In this document: positions 1 to 11,460 of the stretch, in pieces | How positions within the stretch are numbered: the stretch's first letter is position 1 | Layout of the letters: every line of letters starts with the position of its first letter | Assembly (NCBI GenBank): GCA_036362985.1 | Contig: JAYGXS010000003.1 | Span: forward strand, 41,715,082-41,779,081 | Length of the DNA stretch: 64,000 bases | DNA from: Ligula intestinalis | Lineage: Eukaryota > Platyhelminthes > Cestoda > Diphyllobothriidea > Diphyllobothriidae | Direction of reading: 5' to 3' | Notes under the pieces: model-generated | What the model was told of the DNA's origin: nothing | The model's database searches: none | What the model saw: only the letters and a program-made list of their open reading frames with translations | Program-made: the position numbers and the translations under genes

Positions 1-1445
1 ATGTAATTTGTCAATCGAATTAATAATGCAAATACATATAGACATAAATTTAAGAAAAAGCTATCAAAGCAAATGGTAAAAAACCAACCAGAAACCGACA
101 GTATATTTGTACAGCCGACTAACTAGCAAGCGATTGCACGATTTGACAAGGAAAAACAATTTGAGAATAATACTGAAAATTGGTAGGTTAGCCAAAGTTT
201 TCTTTTTTATTTCTAACTTACAGTGAGTCAGTCAACATTTTCAAAGTATATTTAGTGGAAAAGTCTCATTCAGAACCCGCTTCAAAACCTTGGCAATTAT
301 CTGATGCTACAAAAAGAGCCTTCCTATGGAGTCAGCATTCGATGTATTTTCGGCCAGATTACAAACTTAAAGACCAAATGAAAATTGTGCACTAAGTAGA
401 TGAACTGTTTGTGTGAAATGAGCATTTCATAGGCGTTAGGCAATCAGAATGACAGTTGACCTACTTAGTATTATATTATATATTTTAGGATTACGATTAT
501 TAAAACTTTATGACCTTAGTCTTTTCTAGTAGAACCCCACATACCTTTGCTTAAAGCAGCATGAACTAAGCTCTTATTTGAGGTTTAAAGGATCATTTTA
601 TTAGCGAAAACGTGGTGATAGAATGTATATGGAAATAATCATGTAGTAAAGGTCATGGATGGCCGAAGATAGTCCTCAAGTGAGAGTCGTTTGTTAGCGA
701 AAACTAAGTTATCCTGTTGCAATTTGAATAGAGCTTTGTAAGCTGCGCCTGCTTCAGACTCTAGGTTTAGTTCACTCGCCGGTCACTGTTTTAGTAAAAG
801 CCACGGAAAATGACCTGCATAGCTAACACTGAATACCGTCTAATATGCTCTGTCAACATTCACAATGACAGCCTCCACCAGCCGTGGTGGGGAAAGCTGT
901 TGGTATGTTAAACAAAATTCTAAAATAATGCCATCATTCTATCAAAACTTCTTCGCGGTAGAAAAAAACTGCTGGCTCCAAATATCCAAACGGATAGCTA
1001 CTTTCTCACGCTGCCAGTCTTTTCTTCTTACATGCGCTTTATGCCGCAGCTGACCTGAACCTTATGTGCTGCTCGATTGCATTTAACTTTGATCTTCCTG
1101 AGGTTCAGTGGTTTCCATCCTCCGTTACTGAAAAGCTCGAAGACTTTATTAATGCCCTTCCCTATAGTTAGTTCCGTGTCATCTCGGGATGCACATGGGA
1201 GTACAAACTATGGTGTCGTTTTTATAACATCAGAACTCGAAGCTGACAAAACGTTTCTTCCCAAAATAAAGTTCTTTTTAGGATTTCCGATTGGCAAATA
1301 CGGCAGAATTATTAAAATATCTTAATTTCCACGACTGGTCTGACTTTTTCTTTGTTTGGAATCGAACTTTTTATTAACAAATTGCTGAAATTTTTGAATC
1401 CATTAATTTCTTGTTTTGTTCTCATAAGAAAATAATGAATAAGTC
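1..1445. other. No gene recognised
   Basis: AT-rich sequence with only short open frames on both strands and no recognisable domain, splice-supported exon or repeat shared with the rest of the window. It may be intron, intergenic DNA or very old repeat. Nothing can be assigned. Confidence 0.5.
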
Positions 1446-1960
1446 ACTTTAAGTCACTTTATTAAGAGAAGAAGGCTTTCGCCCTTGAGCTCCCTATTCA
1501 TAACCAAAATCGCATAATAGGTCCACCGTAACAATAGTACATAATACAAATATACAAATGTAGGCTTAACATCAGCGATAAGTGTGAGCCAGTTGCAAGG
1601 TGCTGCTACTGACGCTTTGTTCATTATATCTGCCACAGTTTCTCAGCAAATGAGAATCAAGTTTATGTTTAAAAATGTCAACAGTATTTGAGAGGACCAC
1701 ATTTTCCGGGAGTCCGTTCCACGCTCCAATGACCCTCTGAGAGAATGCGTTTCGTCGAACGTCGATACGGGCCGGTTTCCTCTGTAGTTTAAAAGGATGA
1801 CCTCGCAGATGGTCAGTCCGAGCCATTCGAAGAAATCGTCAAATTCTAGGGCACAGTCTTGGCCTCTAACAATTCGGTAGGTTTGTATGAGGTCCCCGCG
1901 GAGTTGCCTATAATGGAGAGGGAAAAGATCAAGTTCGGTCAGTCTGTCTTCATAATAATA
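1446..1960 (-). mobile_element. CR1-like non-LTR retrotransposon, 5'-truncated 3' end
   Basis: The minus strand encodes the last part of a CR1-type ORF2: DRLTELDLFPLHYRQLRGDL, then in a shifted frame HPFKLQRKPARIDVRRNAFS and the terminal WNGLPENVVLSNTVDIFKH segment. It is the same family as the plus-strand copy ending near 20410. The two share the protein C-terminus and the 3' tail, which has 'gaataggagctcaagggcg'-like sequence followed by a short repeat of AAGTGACTT type. A frameshift separates the two coding blocks. The 5' break lies near 1960, just after the LPYED segment. Such 5' truncation is usual for target-primed insertion. Confidence 0.8.
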
Positions 1961-2010
1961 AGGTTTATTTGTAAAGCACATCTTTGGCGCCGTCAAAAAC
2001 CCCGGAAGGC

Positions 2011-2126
2011 AGGAAAAAACCTAACCCAAACCCCTTCTTTCGCAGTGACCATTGTATTTGATTTGGTCTTTTGCTAGGTCAATAGTGTGCGAAATAAGGA
2101 GTTTGTTTTAAGTGAAAAAAACCTGA
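2011..2126. repeat. Foldback (MITE-like) element, copy 1
   Basis: An imperfect hairpin. The left arm (about 2015-2053) reads AACCTAACCCAAACCCCTTC and onward. The right arm (about 2075-2125) ends AAGTGAAAAAAACCTG. The reverse complement of the right arm matches the left with scattered mismatches. A second copy lies at 27373-27478 with better-preserved arms. Neither has coding capacity. Both sit beside or within CR1 3' regions, so this could be a non-autonomous DNA element or a structured 3'UTR part. Confidence 0.55.
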
Positions 2127-2736
2127 CTTCTAGGAAACAAATCTAGAAAAACATGAAATAAAATATCTATACATTGTAGGTGTTACGGTTTTATAGTAAG
2201 AATACTTGGGGTCTGGAAAAAACTGTTATGTCCTTTAAATGAGGTATACTTAGCCGCGGTCAGTTTGAAGGTGAAAAAATCAGCTGAGGATATGGCGTCT
2301 ACCATATGCATGGGTCTGCTCGATACGGAGATTACAATCGTTGTCCAGTGGCACAAGTTTGCTAATGAGACGGGACGTTGCAGATGTCTGAGGTGGGTCG
2401 AGGCAGCTGCGAAGCACCATCGTCATTCAAGTGTATCGGCAGAAGACATTCGGCCTTTCGTTTGTCGAATACCCTAGTAGCAGTTAACGTCTATGGAAGG
2501 TCTATAGAATCTCTATCCATAGTTATTCTAATATCTAGTCGAGATCTATTTTGGACCCCTTTATATATATCTATCTAATATCTATTTATAGAGATACATA
2601 GCGATCGGCCATAATGGCGGCTTTCGCTTTGCAGTGGGCCCCTTTCGTGGCAGAACGACCCATTTATTACGTTTAAACCCCCTTTCATTTGTTATAATCA
2701 TAAGTCGGAAGACGTTCAGTAATATTATTAGAAACG

Positions 2737-2742
2737 TTTATT
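2737..2742 (-). promoter_or_regulatory. Poly(A) signal AATAAA
   Basis: AATAAA on the minus strand, about 60 nt past the in-frame stop at 2803-2805 that closes the exon cluster 2803-3220. The distance fits a normal short 3'UTR. Confidence 0.55.
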
Positions 2743-2802
2743 AAAATATTATCAAAACAAAAATGTACATGGACTCTTGGCCTCAGTTTTGGCGTCTTGA
2801 TA

Positions 2803-3220
2803 TTATTGTCCCGTTTGATCTTCGACTTCTCTCGAAGGGCCAGCCGTTATTTCTAGAAGTTATGTGAACGCTAAGTATGTATACGTAGACTTACCATTTG
2901 GCGCAGAGTGCTTTTTAAGGCGTGCCTGGCGCTGATTTTCGGTGTCTAACATCACTTTCAGACGCCGCTTGACGGCGTCCTCCAGTTCCGACACCTTATG
3001 TTTCCTCTCGCTATTCCAGGCGCCGAATAGGTCTAAGAATAAACTGTGGCGATGATATTAGGAGACTTACCCATCTGGGTCTGTTTCCTAAGAAGCAGAA
3101 TAGTGTTAATGGGATGACTTACTGGTGAGGCCTGTGCCTCCCTGCCTACTATAAAATCCTCGCCGTAGATGCCGTTCTTCTTTTGGCGTTGAGAGAGTTT
3201 TCGGTGGAACATAGTGATAT
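2803..3220 (-). CDS. Candidate 3' exons of a minus-strand gene with tiny introns
   Basis: Four exons can be read on the minus strand: 3220-3123, 3087-3071, 3043-2895 and 2852-2803. Every internal donor reads GTAAGT. The introns (3122-3088, 3070-3044, 2894-2853) are 35, 27 and 42 bp and end in TTCTTAG, CCACAG and TTCTAG. One frame stays open across all four. It contains MFHRKLSQRQKKNGIYGEDF, then LFLDLFGAWNSERKHKV, then the lysine/arginine-rich helical LEDAVKRRLKVMLDTENQRQ, and stops at TAA (2805-2803). A poly(A) signal follows. Without splicing, stops appear at once (for example after 3071). No family was recognised. It may be the 3' part of the unit whose large exon lies at 3461-4134, but an intervening exon would be needed to match phase (2 out, 1 in). 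The split into four exons is inference. Confidence 0.5.
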
Positions 3221-3460
3221 CTACAATCGCACAGGAAAACGAGAGTTAGTTATGGAGGTATTGGGATCATGGATGATCCACCTATCGCTATGACCACTTC
3301 CATCCTGCAGTGCTCGTGAACCACTCACTATAGGGGCTGTGCGTTGTAGGGTTCAGAGCACTGTTCGCAAATGCGAAGGATTAGTAAGTGGCTTCCTACC
3401 GGCTGTTTATAACTTCAATTAAAACATAGGTACCTTCAAGTTGATACCCTACGTACTTAC

Positions 3461-4134
3461 AGAAATTTTTCGGCAAAGTAGCGTACCGGAAACACATCAC
3501 TACGGAAGGGTCGAATTACCCTACCTAAGATGGGCCACATGTGAGTGTTCACTTTCTTATAAATAGGCACCCCATCTATTGCCAACTGCGCGTCAACGCT
3601 ATCAGGCACAGATTCTGCATTACTCGGCAGAAGTTGGCGCAGTTTTCGTTCTAAACCTATGTGAACGTACTCACAGCTGCCCATCGGTACAACCTTTAAG
3701 TCGTACGTTGCCTTCAACAGCCTCTTTTCGTTGGTTGGCAAGTCCGGTATGAGTGGCCTAATTATGTCCATTAATTCGCGCAAAGGAGCGTGTTTTATGT
3801 GGTTTCGCACGGCCCATTCTCGCAACGACTGAACATAGCTATTCTGCTCCGTTTCCGTGCTTACAGCCTCCTCGATCACTTTCTCGTCCTCCTCCTCTTC
3901 GTCTCCTGTAAGAACCCAATCATCATCACTTACTGTGGACAACGCCTCCGGAATATCATCACCTAATTCACTACCAGAGACGTTTAGGGTCTCTAGTTCT
4001 GCATTTACGACCATAAAGTCGGCTGCCGCTCTCTTCTTCATGGCCTCTTCCACAGCCAACATTTCCTCCTCAAAATACTTCTTCAAACGGCGTTTTCGCG
4101 TACTCCTGGATTCACCCTTAAACATTGTTAGCAA
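3461..4134 (-). CDS. Large exon of uncharacterised, probably transposon-associated protein
   Basis: Starts at ATG 4134 and runs open for 224 codons. An acceptable splice donor (CT, then GTAAGTACG) sits at 3460, just where the frame would otherwise read TAA, so this is probably an exon ending in phase 2. Residues 1-40 are basic (KRRLKKYFEEE). Residues 65-95 are acidic (GDEEEEDEKVIEE). Next come LREWAVRNHIKHAPLRELM, then LPTNEKRLLKATYDL, and a DGVPIYKK...MWPILGR stretch. From family knowledge, the order LREWA..I.H..L..LL, LPKD.RTLLKT, IDGLP..KS....WPIL is seen in many uncharacterised invertebrate proteins found near DNA transposons. No catalytic function can be assigned. The 280 bp upstream (4135-4415) hold no other gene and may carry its promoter. 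Confidence 0.55.
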
Positions 4135-4415
4135 AAACCGTTAAGATAAGAAATATTATAGGTAATAACAACAGAAATATTATGGAATAGCAGTGGATTT
4201 GTCAGGCAGTAGTTGCAGTACGTATACACGCTGCACGCCACGCACGTCAAATAATGCGGTTACGCGCGCGGACGGATGTCGCAATGCGCTTAAAGTGCGC
4301 CAACCAATCAGATGTCAGATTGCATTATTGCGGCAACCAATTACGTTACACCATCGCATATATCTAGCACTAGCCTGTGAACGTGCATCTAATAGATATC
4401 TAGTTGCTACTAGGG

Positions 4416-5905
4416 TCCAAACGTAGTACTAACTTGTAGTAACTAAACTACTACACTAGATGACGAAAGAGGGGTAAAAATTGATAAACAGCGATGTGAA
4501 TTATAACGATATGACTCACGGGGTCCAACTGATTGTCCTTCGCAGTAGCCAAGATGCAAGGAAGATGGATTGTTCGAAGTTGGAAGCCCTGTTCGACCGT
4601 TAGAACGCGAAAGGTTTACAGATCGCTTGCGTTCCAGCCGTTAACCGTTGATCCTGAGCCCGAGGTTGAGCACCGGCGTAGGTGTCGTTAGCAGGGCGGC
4701 AGAAGGAAGTGTATGAAATGCAAAAATATACGAGAACTGCCAAAACATGCCATTTTTATGGTTGTCAGAAGCCCGCGCGTATTTTGAAAAGTGTGCCAAG
4801 TAAAACGTAGCAAATTATAAACAAACTTTCCACCTTAAAATGAAAGGTACAAGGACCAACACAACGTCCCCACCAGAATGTTGATGGAACAAAAATAAAC
4901 TCGTTAAAAAACCACGTCCTTAAGGTTGGTAGGAAAACGAACATGTCTAAAGAATGAGTGGAAGGGGACGGTGGTACATGAAGGGGGATTACAGGGAGGG
5001 TGGCAGTGCTTGGTGATTAGGAGCGGCAGGCGAAGTGGAGAGTGAAGGTGCAGCAGCAGTTGACGAGCCAGGGGTCGGCGACGTGTATTCAGCGTAGGCC
5101 GGCTCTAGTCTGTCGATGGAGACCGTAGCAGTGGTGTCAAACTTTTGAATTATGAAATACTTGTCCGTCCGCTACAACACTTTGAACGGACCGTTGGACG
5201 GTGGCCAAAGGGGCTTGCAAACTGCGTTATGCCGTACGAAAACGAATTGGGTAGTCTTCAGGTCGTCGTGCACGAACACGCGTCGGGGTGTCAAGCGCAT
5301 GGAAGATGGACGCAGTTGGGCGATGCGCTGCTTCACCTGTTGCGCGAACGTATTCGCGACATCGAGGTTGAAGGGGGAAGACTACATGTGCTCAACAAGC
5401 AGGCAAAGGGGCGTGCCATAAACAAGTTCGGCGGCTGTGCCTTGAATGTTCTGCTTGTCAGCTGAACGTATGCCTAAGACTACGAACGGTGGATTGTCGC
5501 TCCAGTTGTGTGGGACGGGGAGAGGCGTCAATGCTGACGATGGAGACAGTCCACGAGGACGCTCGATGCTGCGTGGTATGCAATGTTTGTGATATGTGTC
5601 CACCCGAGCAGTCTAATGAATTCATGGAAAAGCGTAAAAGTAAATTGACTTCCGCGGTCAGTCGTAAGAGTAGCTGGAACACCGAAATCGGCTTTACACT
5701 ACGTTAGGAAAACTATGGCAATATTCTCTGCCGACGTATCCGAAATAGGGACAGCGACAGGCCATCGTGTGAAGCAATCGACAGCGGTCCGAGTATGAAT
5801 TAAACCGTGCGATGGGGTTTACGGTCCGATGAAATGCAAGTGGACATGGTGAAAAAGTACGTCGGGAACCGCAAAAGTGCTCGGAGTGGAAATCGTATGG
5901 TGTTG
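4416..5905 (-). mobile_element. Ty3/gypsy-like retrotransposon, 3' part of pol plus LTR-like end
   Basis: Minus-strand reading gives broken integrase-core sequence (about 5880-5590, including FTRWPVAVPISDTSAENI), then LGIRSADKQNIQ...AELVYGTPL (about 5500-5390) and a pol C-terminus ending DTVSIDRLEPAY-like (about 5110-5060). The last 450 bp (4416-4870) are shared with 29317-29775 and 30330-30760, so they are probably LTR. Stops and frameshifts occur throughout. The 5' end of the piece abuts a plus-strand CR1 fragment near 5910. Integrase would insert cDNA into the host genome. This copy cannot be active. Confidence 0.8.
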
Positions 5906-5915
5906 GATTTGTTCT

Positions 5916-6185
5916 TTTGACAGGCTAGGCACTGCCTATTCGCTCCTTAGTCTGTTGAAGGCAGCAGCTAGCCAACAGGAGGTTCTTATTGTTGGTGACT
6001 TCAACGCACCTGCAATAGGCTGGGAAAATCTGACAGTGGAGGGGGTGTCAACCTCCTTCAGTTATAAGTTAATGCATCTCACGCTTGACCTCCCTCTGAC
6101 ACAGAACGTTAAGGCACTTACCAGATTCCGGGAGAACCAGGGAGCTATTTGCTTGGATCTGATTTTAACGAAGGGTTTATCTTAC
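5916..6185 (+). mobile_element. CR1-like endonuclease fragment
   Basis: Encodes the middle of an AP-type endonuclease domain: LLKAAASQQEVLIVGDFNAP, then RFRENQGAICLDLILTKGL. The GDFNAP and CLDLILTK motifs match those in the CR1-like copies at 16.4 and 18.0 kb. Both ends are truncated and there is no RT. From about 6186 to 6400 nothing further is recognisable. Confidence 0.75.
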
Positions 6186-6399
6186 ACTAGCGTAAAAGCC
6201 CGGCTTCGCCTTAAGGCTTCCTTGCCCATTATTGCCCCTTATGTAGGCAAACAGTATGTATGCTGTATATGAGAACCTCTTAAAATTATGAAGTATAAGG
6301 TGAATAGCTCGGCATTTATGAGGCTGATTGACTTGATGTACAGTATATGTATGCTCAGAATGAGTAATTGTGGAGAAGGTAGCGATGAAAAATCGTAAT

Positions 6400-7830
6400 G
6401 TCGCTAAAAATATTATTTAACTGTGTAAGTCCGAAGGCTGCGCAATCGACCAAAAGTAAATATCGGTTATTTATGAAAATTATGATATTGACAATGGCTA
6501 AGCCACGCTTGATGAAGTAGTGACGATCCATTGAACGCATCTTAAGGTTTCTCATGCATATAGCGACGTGACCCAGTGTGGCTTGACGGTAGCATGAAAA
6601 ATTGACCGCGATCATGGTTATTACCGACATTAAGTACATTGTCTCTTAGGTGGGTGTAGTTGTCCCCTCGAAGTTCTTTCTGCTGTGTGCAAAAATAGCA
6701 AAGTCGCTCTGTTTTCATGTTAGCAAACATTTAAACAGCAAATTGAAGAAACAACGTTTTGAATTGACTAAGTACGCTGTAAATTCGTTCTCGAATCATA
6801 AAATGATATAAGTAGGAAGCTTTATAACTGATTGTTTACTTGGTGCCAATTTTAGGTATATCAAAACGGAAGCACGCATCTCCAAGTCGGACTCGAAACT
6901 ATTCACGTAGCTGATGCGTTCGTGCAACATATCTTGAAGGGATGGTATTGTATGATGCTTCAAGCCCGGATACACTCGCGATCGGCTTGAGCTTGTAGGT
7001 TGACGTCTTTTACTAAGTATATTTGTAGAAATTTCGGCTCGCCACCATGAGGAGTAAGCAATGCTCCATACTTGACCTTCCATTTTAAAGGGTGGCACAA
7101 ACCCAATCTTATCAACAATGCTGGCACCAAAAGGAGGTCATTTGACGCGCACCTTTATATTTTCTAATGTTTAAAAGAAAATTTTTGCAGTCGTTAGTAT
7201 CAGCAGTAAGCAATATTTGTAGCAGTTCTGGCGGTTGAGGGAAGTTATTTAGCAAAACTTTGCTGGTAGAACAGCACATGCCGTTGCTTTCACCAGTCCA
7301 TTTTTTCGCCTGACAATGTCCACAAACTTCCACCATCTTCCCAATGGAAACATTAATAGTGAGGCTTTGTTCCATATTCGAGCATTTGCAGGAGCAACCA
7401 ACAAGTCAGAGTCGCCATACCTTATTTGAATTGGTTGCGAGCTTGAGTTTTCAGCTTCGGTTCGGCGTTCATTCGCTCTTTGTGGAACTTGCATAGCCAG
7501 ACGTGCACTTCTGCATGCAGGTAATTCCTTTTGTCGACGTTGCGAGTTTCTTCTCCTATTTTACTGTCTTATTCGTAGAGTTTGCACTTTGGTTTCTTGA
7601 GGGTGATTATTTTGATGGCGAATCGAATGTTCATGTCTTCTTTGTAGCATTTGATCTTCGGTTTCTTGGGAGCGTAGAAATAGTTGACGCATGGTGTTAG
7701 TCTCCAGCCGTAGCCTTCTCTCTTCATGTGTTTCTTGTAAACGTCGTTTAGCATTGGCGATTCTCTTATGTTCTTTTGTCTGTACTTGTTTTCTTGCGGC
7801 AATTCTAATTTCTTTTTTTCCTAATAAAGT
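6400..7830 (-). mobile_element. Helitron remnant, N-terminal part of Rep/helicase protein
   Basis: Read on the minus strand. First comes a basic, Arg/Glu-rich N-terminal region (7820-7600, KRIANAKRRLQETHEERRLR). Then, with frame changes, CGHCQAKKWTGESNGMCC followed by PQPPELLQILL...NFLLNIRKYKGARQMTS (7330-7120). Then VPPFKMEGQV and YPGLKHHTIPSLQDMLHERI (7095-6890). Finally TERLCYFCTQQKELRGDNYTHLRDNV and GQFFMLPSSHTGSRRYM (about 6715-6550). From family knowledge this order is the Helitron-like N domain that precedes the Rep HUH and helicase parts, which are absent here. At least three frameshifts are present, so this is a dead 5' fragment. No clear Helitron termini were found. Confidence 0.75.
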
Positions 7831-8699
7831 AGAACCTATAAATCAATTATTATTTTGAACAAAATTTTTTTGGGTAGCAGAAAAATAAATTTGCAACGTT
7901 GCCTTCAGTCCTGGGCCATAATTTGTCGTGTTGTTTATGTTTATAAAATTTCTGTCAATATCACTGTTGTTCATAATAAAAGTTTGTAAGGGTTAGATCT
8001 TACATAGATGTATAAGGTAGGTCTATCAATATAAACAAGGAGCTAGCCAAAATTCAGTTCGATTGGGCCAGCTAGATTATACACTTACTGCGTGAAGGTG
8101 TGGCAGATAGCCGCATTACTGTGGGCTGCTCTTGTTGGATCAGAAGCCCCGCCGGGTGCGCCTCAATCCCGGCAGCGTGAAAGAGGGAACGTAGCGGCAG
8201 CGTGGTCGAGAGGGGCTGCTCCGTCATCAAAAACAGCGATGTAGAGGATGTTAGGCCGATCCACCGCAGGGAGATTTGGTGTAGCAGATCTTGGTTGCCG
8301 TGAGAGCGGGTGGGTACGCGGTCGAAGACGTGTCTGCTGTGGTTCCCCATTACTGTGGGGTGCTGTGTTTCAACTGACTGCGACTACCTGGGCGCAAGTA
8401 TGTTGGTCCAAGTGGAGGTGGGTCAAGTGATTCAGGGTCAGCGAGCCTGAAACAGCCGCCTGCCAACAAGAAAAACGGGGGAAAACCCAGACAGATCAAT
8501 ACCGACACCATCCGTGAGTGATCGACGTACAGACCGGCGCGCGATAGGCGGGTGGGCGGTACCCTTCGTATGATTGACATACGGACAGGCGCGCATGCCT
8601 GCGTGCGCGCGTGTATGTGTGCCCTTGCCTCGTGATCGACTTACAAATGGCTGCATGCCACCAATGATAACAGACAGACACCTCACTTTTATTAAGCAT
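7831..8699. other. No gene recognised; GC-rich repeat-like stretch
   Basis: 7831-8070 is AT-rich. 8070-8690 is GC-richer and has alternating purine-pyrimidine runs (around 8575-8630, GCGCGCATGCCTGCGTGCGC). Open frames of 60-90 codons on both strands look like a by-product of base composition. No domain was recognised. Confidence 0.4.
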
Positions 8700-10508
8700 A
8701 GATTTTTTAAGTGCATTCAAGTGCCCCGCTCGGTAAGAGTGATCATACGATGTTAATAAGGGATTACTCACTCAATTCCCAACGTCTGAGGAAAACGGAA
8801 GAACCAGCCAAATATATGGAAAACAGATATTTATTCAAAAAAATGCACTATCGTCCGTAAATTAGGACTGCCTGCCCAAGGGGATCCGGCGGAAGATTGG
8901 AGATCACTCAAGACGATTGAATTAGATCTGATTGAGTGCTGTTGTCCTGTGAAGGAACACAAGATGACTGGTCACCCTGCCTAGTTGATGAGAGACCTTA
9001 ACAGGCAATTATAGAAGAAAAATATGAAATTGAAGTTATTCAGGGAAACTGGGTCACCAGTGTACCTCGATGAATTCCAATGCCAAACAAATGCGGTAAA
9101 AAAGATCGATTCGGCAGGCCAGGAAAAACTATGAATCAAGAATCCTCCAACAGGCCGAAGAAAAGCCCAAAATCGTATTCCGCTTTATTAACAGTAGATT
9201 AAAAAGCAAGGATCCAGTCGCAGTACTTAAAATTGATAATGGCGGGGAAGTCGTTGACACTGACGAGAAAGCCGAGTTCTGTTGCCGGTTCTTCGCCTCG
9301 GTATTCACTGGAGAAACTAGGCTTTGTTTTGATAATGTCAACAGTGATGTTAAAAACGCTAGTCCTGCACTTCAATCGCTATCATTCTCAACACTTGTGG
9401 TTAAGAGGGAGCTGCAAAGCCTCAAAGAAGCAAATTCGTCCGGTCTAGGCAACATACCAGCCAAGTTCTTTTAAAGAATTGGCAAGCGAGCTCTCAAAAC
9501 GCCTAGCACATATCTTACGTTCTTCATTTGAATAAGAAAATCTGCCATCCGAATGGACAACGGCAACAGATTTTCCCACAGGGCGATCGCAAACGGTGTG
9601 CATCGGTGACTCGAAGTCAACCCCTACATCAATTCTGAGTGGCAACCCCAAAGGCTCTGTCGTAGAGCCACTGCTCTTACTTATCTATATCAACGACTGA
9701 ATCAACGACTTAGGTTGCAGCGCTATCATGTTTGCCGACGACTTCAAACTCTGGAGAGCCATCAGGTCTGACGCCGAGAGAAAACAGCACTTCAAGAGAG
9801 TCTTAATCAACTTAGCAGCTGGTCTGCTCGTTGGCTCTTAAACTTCGACGTTAGTAAGTGTGTGGTTTTAAGACTCCGTACTAGAAGGACTAATTTCAAG
9901 GACGATTCCTTCCAATACCGCCTCGATGGGCACCCCCTTTCAAATGTGGACGAACAAAAGTGCCTCAGTGCCTCAGTCCTCACTTAAACCATCTACTCAG
10001 TGTGTAAAGGCAGCTAAACGCCCGACACAGGTGCTGTTTGCGATTAGGCGGGAATTCGTCAACATCGACAAGGAGCTCTTCAGGAAAACTTACGGTGCAC
10101 TTGTTCGTTCCTACTTGGAGTATGCTGTCTAGGCCAGGCGTCCATGGTTCAAGAAGGATTATCGGCACCTGGAACGAGCGCAGGCGAGGGCTAGGAATAT
10201 GGTCAAGAATCTTGGTCATCTGCCTTATGAGGACGGAGTGACCGAACTTGATTTATTGCTTCTCACTGATAGGCAACTCCGCGATGACCTGATATACGCC
10301 TACAGACTTGTTAGGGGCCGTAAGTGTGCTCTAGAATTTGACGAATTCTTTAAATTGGCTTGGACGGATCATCTGCGGTGCCATCCCTTTAAACTACAGA
10401 GGAAACCGGCCCATATCGACGATCGACGGAACGCCTTCTCTCAGAGGATTACCGGAGCGTGGAACAGACTCCCTGACGAGGTGCTCATCTCAGATAGCGT
10501 CGACATTT
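8700..10508 (+). mobile_element. CR1-like retrotransposon copy (family C), RT with internal deletion
   Basis: Begins in the linker after the endonuclease, shared with 18055 onward (GDPAEDWRSLK-type). It carries the RT lead segment DEKAEFCCRFFASVF, later motifs around ADDFKLW (9740) and the C-terminal region LPYEDGVTELDLLLLTDRQL (10220-10280) and FKLQRKPAHIDDRRNAFSQR. Compared with the copy at 18012-20410, about 350 bp of the RT palm is missing near 9565 (the NYRPVSL to AFLTGR part). The element stops abruptly at 10508 inside the terminal SVDIFKHK segment, where another CR1-like element begins. Many stops and frameshifts. Confidence 0.8.
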
Positions 10509-11460
10509 GAGCGAAGCAAGCAGAGGAGAGTAATTGCAGAATCCCTGGGCAGAGCATCTACTGAGGACAGGCATCGTCAACCCGAGCCACGAAATTGGTA
10601 GCTTCCACCTCCAATCCCCTTGATACTGTGCGAAACAACACACTCACTAAACAATACGCTCAAAACCCGGAAGAAGATTGTACAACTCCACTTTCTAGTA
10701 AAGTCGGTTGGGGCACAGAGAACCAGCAAAAACAGGGTAGTGAGTATGCTAAGGCTGCATACGAATCACTGAAGGTAACCACAAATGCAGAAGGGGCAGC
10801 ACGAAGCCAGCTCTGAACAGTGCCATCCCGGCTTCCAGAAGAAGCCTTTCTCTGGTGAAGGTAAGGAAAACACAACGTCACAAGCCATTCCTATCAATAC
10901 CTCGGGATCTTCCAATGACAGTAGGGCTGGAAAGATAGTAAGGGTTTCCCTTGACCGCCAAACCTGCATAGTTATTCAAGGCCTACCTGAGTCAAACGGA
11001 ACTACTCAAAAGGAAAGGACGGATGCGGACGTCGGAAAGTTTCGGGACCTGCTAAAGGACACCCTCAGACATCCAGAGACAGTAGGAGTTTGCACAGCCT
11101 TCAGGATAGGCAAACCGGTTACTGAACAGTCGGAAACTGTCCGACCTTCACCTATCAAGATAGTCTTGGATAACAAAGAACAGGCGAACTTGATTTTGTC
11201 CCGGAAACAGCTCTCCGCCACTCACATAAGACGGTGTTTTTTCAGCTGGACTACTCTCCAGCGGAACGTATGAAACGCCGAGAATTGGTGGCGCAACTGC
11301 GAGAGAGAGAGAGCTGGAAAGAACAATCTGGCTATTTGTATGGACCAAATAATACAGAAGACCACCATAGTGCTGTATAAGCAGCCAATACTGACAACGG
11401 CTGCGGTTCAGTAATACTGGCAAAGTCGCGCCCAAACGAATTAGACATTGCGGAGTCTCG
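10509..11460 (+). pseudogene. CR1-like element (family B): ORF1 protein remnant
   Basis: From about 10785 an ORF1-like protein can be read. A Ser/Asn-rich stretch precedes TCIVIQGLPESNGTTQKERT, CTAFRIGKPV and PIKIVLDNKEQANLILSRKQ. After a frameshift near 11225 comes FQLDYSPAERMKRRELVAQL. From family knowledge, CR1 and L2 ORF1 proteins share this RNA-binding pattern (VI.GLPES, FRIGK, RP.K....N...A..IL, L). The role would be RNA chaperone in the retrotransposition particle. It lies just upstream of the endonuclease of the same element. Confidence 0.7.

Noticed and set aside
3857..4144. Plus-strand serine-rich frame
   Set aside because: It is the complement of the acidic region of the minus-strand exon 3461-4134; low-complexity shadow.
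8072..8716. Cluster of overlapping 60-92 codon frames on both strands
   Set aside because: Frames are open on both strands because of GC-rich, CpG/GCGC-rich composition; no homology recognised.
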